64,000 nucleotides of DNA from contig OY992537.1 of NCBI GenBank assembly GCA_963921195.1, forward strand, positions 145,896,275-145,960,274, in the 5' to 3' direction. The stretch comes from Pegoplata infirma. Taxonomy: Eukaryota; Arthropoda; Insecta; Diptera; Anthomyiidae. The translations under genes were made by a program, and so were the position numbers. The notes beneath the pieces are model-generated. The model had not been told where the DNA came from. It saw only the letters and a program-made list of their open reading frames with translations, and searched no databases. Shown here piece by piece: positions 57,327-64,000 of the stretch; within the stretch, counting starts at the first letter, position 1; every line of letters begins with the position of its first letter.

Positions 57327-60017
57327 TCTATATATATAATTTCCCTATTTGTGTGTTCCTCTTTTTTTGTCTATCCAGAGCTTTTTGAAGCCCACTGATG
57401 AGCTACAAAGCTGAAAATTGGCATGCTTATAGTAAAACACCTGGGGCAGATCCTAACGTAGCCGGATTTTCGATTTTTTGCCTGTGGGCGGAGAAATAAG
57501 CGGGAAAGTGGGCGTGGCAAAATGTAATTTTTTGACGTTTTTGCTTAATTTAAAGCCCCCAAATGACTTAGGAATCTGAAAATTTCCTAGAATATAGTCC
57601 TAACGATGCCGCATATCCTCAAGTAGTTGGATTTAAAATTTTCGCAATGTGGTCGGAGAATTGAGGGGAAAAGTGGAGTGCCAAAATTTAGATTTTTTTA
57701 ACATTTTTACTTCTTTTGAAGCCCCCAAATGACTTAGGAAGCTGAAAATTTCCTAGAATATAGTCCTAACGATGGCGCATATCCCCAAGTAGTCGGATTC
57801 CAAATTTTCGCAATGTGGGCGGAGAATTGAGGGAAAAGTGGCGTGGCAAAATTGGGAGCTTTTAAAATTTTTAGTTCTTTTGAAGCCCCCAAATGACTTA
57901 GGAAGCGGAAAATTGCATAGCATTTAGTTCTAACAATGAAGCATATCCTGAAGTAATCGGATTTAAATTTTTTAAACTGTGGAAGGAGAATTAAGAGAAA
58001 AATGGGGCGTCGCAAAATTGTGATTTTTAATATTTAATTTGAAGACCCCCAATGATCTATGAAGATGAAAATTGGCATTTTTGCTTATTTTAAAGTCCTC
58101 TAATGACTTAGGAAGCTGAAAATGTTCTAGCGTATATTCCTATCGATGAAGCATATCCTGAAGTAGTCAAAGTTTAAACTTTTGGACTGTAGGCGGAGAA
58201 TTAAAAGCAAAATGGGGAGTGACAAAATTGAGATTTTTAACATGTTAACTTCTTTCTAAGCCCCCAAAGGAAGCGGAAAATGCACAAAATTGGCATGTAT
58301 ATAGAAGGTTTCATGTGGAAGATCAACACGAGCCTGGATTTTTGATATCCAGTGTATGGGTGGAGAATAAGAAAGGCAAAGGGCGTGGTAAATTTATTTC
58401 TATTTCTATTTTCTGAATATATATTTTATTTTTTTGTGTTCTCTTATTTTTTGTGTATCCAGCGCCTTTTGAATCTCATTGATGGACTTAAAAGTTTAAA
58501 ATTGGCATGTATATAATAAAACACCAGGGACAGATTCTTACGAAGTCAGATTTTTTGCCTGTGGGCGGCGAATTACGAGAAAAAGGGGACTTAGCAAAAT
58601 TATTTTTTTTTAACATTTTAGAGTATTTTTAAGCTCCGCCCCAATGAATACGGAAGCTGAAAATCCCTAACATGTAGTCCTAACTATGAAGTATATTCTA
58701 AAGTAGTCCGATTTAACATATTTGGAATGTAGATGGAGAGTTGAGAGGAAAAAGGGGCAAGGCAATATTGTGTTTTATTTTTTTTATTTGACGAACTTTA
58801 AAGCCCTTATGACCTACGCAGCCGAAAATTGCAAGCATATTGTCCTGACACTGGAGCAAATCCTTAAGTAGTCAGACTTAAAATTTTTGGACTGTGGACG
58901 GAGAATTGAGAGAGAAAAGGGGCGTGGATACGAGTATAGTACTAATGATGGAGCTTATCATAAAGTAGTTAGATTTAAAAATTTTGGAATACACTGAAAA
59001 AACAGTTTAATTGTGTCAGCCGAATTAAGAGCCAACTGCATGGTTTAATTACAACAACTGAAATCTTCGGTTGCGATTACCGAAATTTATTTGGACCAAC
59101 AGAAGTTAAATTTTCAAAACAAATTTTGGTTATGGCAACCGAAAATTTCGGTTGTTGTTATTAAACTATGCAGTTGGCTCTAAATTCGGCTGGCACAACT
59201 AAACTGTTCTCTCTGTGTAGGGACGGAGAATTAAGAGAAGAAATGGGCGTGGAAAAATTATGTTTTTACATCTTACCTAATTTTGAAGACACCTTATGAC
59301 CTTGAAAGATGAAAATTAGAATACATATGGTACGGACTATGGCAAAGATCAACTCTGACCTGGATATCCAGTGAAAGGGCGGAAATACAAAAAATTCGTT
59401 GTGAATTTTGTTCAGTTTGTATATATAATCTGTAACGTAGCGGGATTTTCGGCCTTTAAGTCAGGGGGAGTGGCGGAAGACGCCAAATTTAGTTTTTAAA
59501 TATTTAAACTATTTCTGAAACCCCTAATGACTAAGGAAGCTGAAAATTGTAAAGCATAAAGTATTGACAATGGATCATATCCTTATGAAGTCAGATTTAA
59601 TATTTAAACTGTGTACGGAGAATTATAAGGAAAAATTTAAGTGGAAAAATGTTTGTGTTTTTTTTACATTTTAACTAATTTTAAAACCCTTCATGATAAA
59701 AAGAAATATAAAATTCATGATAAAAAGAAGTATATAGGAGTGACCATGGGACAGATCCACACGATGGATTTTTGATATCCGGCTTATGGACGAGAGACGA
59801 AATGGGCGTGCTAAATTTAGTTCTAAAATTTTATCAATAAAACCTTTTATACTCATTAAATTTTTTCCAGTTTGGGAAATATATTGATGTAACTCAATCA
59901 AGCAATATTAAATTTTTGAAGCACAAACATAATTTTGTATAAAGTTTGGTAAAATATTAGAACTATTGAGAAAAGTGATTTGGTGTTCCGCCTGGCAGGG
60001 ACAGGCTATTCGACTAG
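57327..60017 (+). mobile_element. Complete non-autonomous Helitron made of degenerate tandem repeats
   Basis: 5' end A|TCTATATATATAATTTCC at 57327. 3' end has hairpin GCCTG-loop-CAGGC (59990-60006), seven bases, then CTAG (60014-60017) followed by T. This gives A|T insertion with no duplication. Most of the 2.7 kb is a degenerate array of about 165-180-bp units with 'agcccccaaatgacttaggaagctgaaaat', 'tagtcctaacgatg', 'cctcaagtagtcggattt' and 'gtgggcggagaattgag'. A TA-flanked MITE is nested at 58992-59217. No Rep/helicase. Confidence 0.8.
58992..59217. mobile_element. Foldback MITE, TA target duplication
   Basis: Termini CACTGAAAAAACAGTTTA and, inverted, CACAGAGAGAACAGTTTA, flanked by TA (58990-58991, 59218-59219). 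Nearly the whole 226 bp pairs with itself ('gccaactgca', 'caaccgaaa' words). Confidence 0.8.
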
Positions 60018-60614
60018 TTATATAAAATTTGATGCGAAAAATGAGTCGAGAAAACCATATAAAATTAGATCAATGTTGCGTATATTTTGATAATTATATA
60101 ATTTTATGCGAAATTTGGACCCCAGACTAAAAAAAACAATACGGTGCCATATAACATTTGATCCCAAAAATGGAGGATCCAAAAATATATGATTATATCT
60201 AATTAGATCACATTTGATATCATTACACTCATAGAAATCCTACAGTAAAAAATACTGTAAATGTGTTATAACTTTAAATTTACTACATTTTTACTAATTT
60301 ACAGTATAATTTTAGTTTTTAGTACGTTTTTTTTTTAAGTGGACATTACTAAATACTGATTTTTTACCGGTTTTCTACTAATTTTTGTTATTAAAAATTG
60401 AGAAAAAAATATATATACAAGTTTGTTTAAAAATCTAAGAAAAGATTATTTTGGCACAAAATTTATCAAAAAATGAAAACATTTAAAAAATTGGATTATG
60501 AAAAGCTTAGGTTGAGACCATAATTTTATTTTTTTTTTTTTTCAACCATACAAGAATTTTTATATCTGAATCAATTTCTTTAAAATTGTACTACTATTAT
60601 TTTTTTTAAATTAA
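60018..60614. other. AT-rich sequence between elements
   Basis: Starts with 'tataaaatttgatgcgaaaaatgagtcg', similar to 21340-21360 in the palindromic element, then low-complexity AT. No gene seen. Confidence 0.4.
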
Positions 60615-61770
60615 CCCAGTCAGAAATTGCCGACGGTTATAAAAATATAGCGTTGCTCCAACACTGTTATTTTGTATCACCCGTGTTGCGTCAGCACCAC
60701 TTCTGCAGTGCTGCGGCAGCACTGTATTTACTAAATTTACAACCATTTTCAAGTTTATTGATTTTTTAGTTTTAAATAAAAAAGTCTTTGTTTTGTTAAA
60801 AAAAAATTAACAGCAGTCTAAACAAAATTAAAAATTATAATAAAAAAATACCACCCCTTAGGATAATATAAACTCCACACAAGGAAAAACTCCGAATTTA
60901 ATTAAAAATTATGTCTGCGTGTTTTGCAATCACTCAAAAACGGCTAAGCCGAATCTGTCACTAAGATAGCACTAACCGAGCGGGAAATGTAGGTCATATA
61001 ATAGGGCGATAAAGGGGTATAAAAATGACACTTCTTTTTTTATTAAATAAAAAGTAATTTCTTCCTCTTCCGCAATCACACAAAAAGTTCTAAAAAAATC
61101 AATGTTTTGAATTTAATATCGAATTTCAATGTTTTTTCTTGTCTTAAATTCTGCTCTCTACCAAAAACTTTTGGTTTTGCTGTTTTTTTTTTTTTTTGGT
61201 GCAGCAGTTTCCTGCTGCTGTATTGTAAAGAAACAATAAATATGACATCAATTTAAAAAAAATGCAACTCTGTTATTAAAAAAGCGTAATAAACAATAAA
61301 TATGACATCAATTTAAAAAAAATGCAACTCTGTTATTAAAAAAGCGTAATAAACAGTTACCACAGTACCTTTTTCACTGCCACATTTTTTCTTGGGAAGT
61401 TTTTCGGTATATTAAAAAAATACATAAAATGGTTAAAAACAAAGAAAAACCACAAAAAATTCAGATGAGTATAAAAGTTCTTTTAGCGTCTTGGAAAATA
61501 TTTGCTCATATATTATTTTCTTTAAGATGTACAAAAGCGTCGAAAAACCATCAACTGACGTGATTTTTTGACGTTGGGAGGTCACTGTAAAATTTGTAAA
61601 TCCAACGCCTTGCCGGCGTCAGAAAATTGCGTCGCCAGACCGTACTCCGACGTTATCATTTAGTTGTTGGGGAGACGTTGTAAATTTGTATAGCCGACGT
61701 TATGCCAGCGTTTGTGCCACTGTCGCCAACGCTTTGCCGACACTGACCCGATTGTATTTTTCTGACTGGG
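60615..61770. mobile_element. CCCAGTCAGAAA element, copy 2 (AA target duplication)
   Basis: Starts CCCAGTCAGAAATTGCCGACG, ends TTTTTCTGACTGGG at 61770, AA on both sides (60613-60614, 61771-61772). Its subterminal words are of GCCGACG/GTCGGC and CAGCACTG type, different from copies 1 and 3. Contains a fragment of the Helitron 160-bp repeat (about 60950-61030) and a 60-bp tandem duplication (61231-61350). No ORF remains. Confidence 0.82.
61231..61350. repeat. Exact 60-bp tandem duplication
   Basis: The unit containing 'aaacaataaatatgacatca' and 'aaaatgcaactctgttatta' appears twice back to back without a visible change, so the duplication is recent. Confidence 0.95.
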
Positions 61771-61772
61771 AA

Positions 61773-62666
61773 AACGAGACCTTAAAATGTTTTCTTTAAT
61801 ATAATATTGTTATTCTACAATGTAGAATCTACATCATCTTAGAAAGACCATTTGGATAACAATAAAATATTACGATCATAAAATATCCTTGTGTTGTGTA
61901 AAATACATGTCAGTGAAGCAAGCCGATGCAAAATTTTCGGCGGCGGCTGAAGAGCAAAAATTTTCGGCGGCGGCGGCGTTTCGGCTGCGCGCCTAAACAC
62001 GAATCTGTCATCAGAAAAGTTGTATCGAATCGCCTTCTCGAGATAGGCATTTTCATTTTTTGTGGACTAAGCGCTCAAAACGAAAATTTTTTTAATATTG
62101 AAAAAGTGTATGTTAAAGTTATTCATATTTTTATTTATTTGAACTTGGTCCACAAAAATTAAAAATGGCTTTATCTCGAGAAGGCGATTTGATACAATTT
62201 TTTTGGTGTCTGATTCGTTTTTAGGAGGCAAACATTTTTAGGAAATGTGATTTAATCTTCTTTTTTTAATTTTACCAAAAAATCATAAAAATTGGTACGA
62301 ACAAATGTATGAAAAAAATATTCAAATTTGGTTCAATATTTTGACTTCTTTTGCAAATATTTCAGGATATACTTAATGGATTTTAGATTTTCTTTTTATT
62401 GGAGTGTCTATTTAACACATCTGTTTTGAACAGGAAATTTCTTGCAAACTTTGTCACGTGTCAACCTACATGTATGCATGAAGAGTTGCCACTACTGCTG
62501 AACTGTCACACTGGTAACTGATTAAGGTGCACGGCTATGGCTCGTCGGGCTTGGGCGGGTGTTCGTCGACAGTCAGACAGTAGTATTCACAGTCAAGTTG
62601 TACCAGTGTACCACTAAACTAAAATCACTATAAAATTTTTTAAAAAGGGCGAGAAAACGGAGTCCA
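61773..62666. other. Mixed sequence upstream of the JNK exon
   Basis: Holds a CGGCGG-rich segment (61937-61998), an inverted repeat (62017-62205) and, at about 62455-62640, a less AT-rich non-repetitive block with 'gggcttgggcgggtgttcgtcgacagtcag'. The 78-residue ORF starting at 61926 spans the GC segment and is probably incidental. Confidence 0.4.
62017..62205. repeat. Inverted repeat with about 50-bp arms
   Basis: 'tgtatcgaatcgccttctcgagata' on the left pairs with 'tatctcgagaaggcgatttgatacaa' on the right, continuing inward through 'ttttgtggac'/'gtccacaaaa'. The middle is AT-rich. Confidence 0.85.
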
Positions 62667-63868
62667 CCCAAGCAGAAATTGACGACGGTTATAAAAAAAA
62701 AGCGTTCTGAAAGCACTGTAACAAAAAAAGAACGTTCTCAAAACGTTATTTTCGAACGCTTTGCGAGCGTTTTCGAAAAGCGTTCTGAAAGCACTGTAAC
62801 AAAAAAAAAGCATTATCAAAACGCTTTATTCGAACGCCTTGAGAGCGTTTTGAAAGCACTTTATTAACAAAATGCATGTTCGTTTCAAAATTAAATGGTT
62901 TTAAAGCAGTTTTTGCAAACGTTTTTAAATTTTTTTCGTAGTACATACAAGTATAGTATTTTTTTAGATTATACTCAATTTTAAACAAATTGTTATAAAA
63001 ACATTTTGTTAAATCAAATTAAATAATTTTTCCCTACCACCACATTGAAAACGCAAAATTTTAAAAACATAAAACATTTTTTAATTTGTAAATCTATTTT
63101 AAGTTTTATTATTATCATTTATTCAAAAGAGTTATAGCAATAGTTTCGTTATAAAATTTACAAATAATGCATTTAACTTCTACAATATGCACACTGACTT
63201 CAATAACATCTTCACGTAAATTTTCAACGTTATAAAGTCCTATTTCTTTTGATGAAATTGGATAGACAAAATAATCGTTTATTTCATTAAAGATGTTGCC
63301 TTTTAAATATATATTATCACATGTGTGTTTAGATCGATTTGTACTAAAAATTTGGTTTACTATCATAATATTTCCATTACTAAGTAGAATTGCGTTATCA
63401 GGATGGGATGCAGTAATTTTGAAACCATGAATATTAATAAAAGAAAACACAACTTTTGTTTCAGTGGATATCATTACTTTGCCAAGAGAATACTTTTTGT
63501 TTTTAAAGAGAGGATATACCAATGGAGCTTTATTTGGAGAGTTAACGGTATGAAAAACATGCAATTTTCGTTGAATTTCAGCAATAGGATTGTTCCAAGA
63601 GTTAACAATCGCTGGAAAATATCTTTAATTTTTGTATTTAAGCTCTTTATAAGTGCTTTACTTTTGGGTTTTAAAGTGCTTTCATGACTTTTAACAAAAC
63701 GTTCTGAAAGCACTTTTTTAAAACGCTTTTAAAACGCTTTAAACCTAGCGTAGATCGATGTTATCATTCGGATCATCTGAAAGCGCTTTCAAGATGGTAA
63801 ATGGAACGCTTGTAGAACCGTTTACAACGCTTTCACAGCGCTTTTGCGATTGTATTTTTCTGACTGGG
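62667..63868. mobile_element. CCCAGTCAGAAA element, copy 3 (CA target duplication), with ORF
   Basis: Starts CCCAAGCAGAAATTG (two changes from the family terminus), ends TTTTTCTGACTGGG at 63868. CA lies on both sides (62665-62666, 63869-63870). Subterminal arrays at both ends are made of AAAGCGTTTT/AAAGCACTTT/GAACGCTTT words in both orientations. The minus strand carries the C-terminal ORF at 63115-63564. Confidence 0.83.
63115..63564 (-). CDS. C-terminal domain of an unidentified transposon protein
   Basis: 149 codons from ATG at 63564. The frame is open further upstream to about 63650 ('WNNPIAEIQRKL' before the Met), so the true N-terminus is missing. Conserved with the pseudogene at 14157-14642: 'FSFINIHG', 'PDNAILLSNGNIMIVN', a Cys-Asp segment ('HTCDNIYLK'), 'YPISSKEIGLYNVENL', two Cys ('VKCIICKF') and 'NETIAITLL' directly before the stop. 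No catalytic motif is visible, so this is probably a non-catalytic C-terminal domain of a transposase or accessory protein. The element around it has subterminal repeat arrays. Superfamily unproven. Confidence 0.6.
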   Translation of the reverse strand: MHVFHTVNSPNKAPLVYPLFKNKKYSLGKVMISTETKVVFSFINIHGFKITASHPDNAILLSNGNIMIVNQIFSTNRSKHTCDNIYLKGNIFNEINDYFVYPISSKEIGLYNVENLREDVIEVSVHIVEVKCIICKFYNETIAITLLNK

Positions 63869-64000
63869 CAGCTGTCAACGTCAAGTCATATGGAAAGAAA
63901 AACTATTGCTGGGTTAAGATGTTGTCTATCCCAGGGCTCCCTCCCATTGTATCCCATTGTATTGTCCCGGCTAAGGGATAAGTTTTTTTGAGACAGTTTA
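63869..64000. other. Sequence after copy 3, window end
   Basis: Moderately GC sequence ('gggctccctcccattgtatcccattgtattgtcccgg') with a short duplicated 'tcccattgta'. Too short to assign. Confidence 0.4.

Noticed and set aside
61937..61998. CGGCGG-rich segment as a CpG-type promoter or Arg-rich protein
   Set aside because: It is a short tandem repeat of 'ttttcggcggcgg' and no gene structure accompanies it.

Overview
The window looks like a transposon-saturated piece of a fly genome, probably a schizophoran or calyptrate dipteran. It is very AT-rich, carries no bacterial-type gene organisation, and contains one short coding exon that reads as the N-terminus of the fly JNK kinase Basket (56902-57014, minus strand, ending in a consensus GT donor). 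Nothing else in the 64 kb looks like a conserved host gene. If the JNK reading is right, everything left of 56902 is downstream and probably intronic, an intron of at least 56.9 kb inside this window, and everything right of 57059 is upstream. The organism assignment is inference from the exon and the repeat types.

Layout. 1-3.9 kb: a TIR element with internal tRNA-like modules (474-1451), a polypyrimidine tract, a hAT end and Helitron 3' and 5' ends. 3.9-11.7 kb: a full-length minus-strand Helitron (3918-6735), then a second Helitron split by a 3.5 kb CCCGAGTAAAAA element (6959-10420) that itself holds a Harbinger-like insertion. 13.35-18.1 kb: a truncated hAT-like element, here called H, split by a CCCAGTCAGAAA element. 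18.4-19.0 kb: a possible exon pair. 19.4-27.1 kb: the 5' part of an LTR retrotransposon on the minus strand (LTR, proline-type primer site, gag, protease), broken by a 3.1 kb palindromic dimer and two hAT elements. 27.6-38.7 kb: an 11 kb H element with four direct nested insertions, one of them another complete H. 39.1-42.7 kb: CCCGAGTAAAAA copies, two of them abutting head to head. 44.4-49.1 kb: a CR1/jockey-type LINE on the minus strand, interrupted by a 1.7 kb insert. 49.2-54.9 kb: an inverted repeat holding a third complete H. 55.2-55.8 kb: a foldback. 57.3-60.0 kb: a complete non-autonomous Helitron made largely of degenerate tandem repeats. 60.6-63.9 kb: two more CCCAGTCAGAAA elements, one with a 149-residue ORF.

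Many boundaries are strong because repeats in the window exist both interrupted and uninterrupted, so empty sites and target-site duplications (TSDs) can be read directly: 8 bp for the hAT-like elements, 3 bp TTA or TAA for the Harbinger-like ones, 2 bp TA for the CAC...GTG elements, and 2 bp of variable sequence for the CCC...GGG elements.

The most interesting material is (i) the CCCAGTCAGAAA family, with constant termini, 2-bp TSDs, a conserved C-terminal protein domain and subterminal repeat words that differ from copy to copy; (ii) tRNA-like A-box/B-box modules inside TIR elements; (iii) the palindromic dimer; and (iv) a TA-flanked element carrying a tandemly duplicated exon-intron-exon unit. 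No intact transposase was recognised. All family names are from inspection, without database searches.
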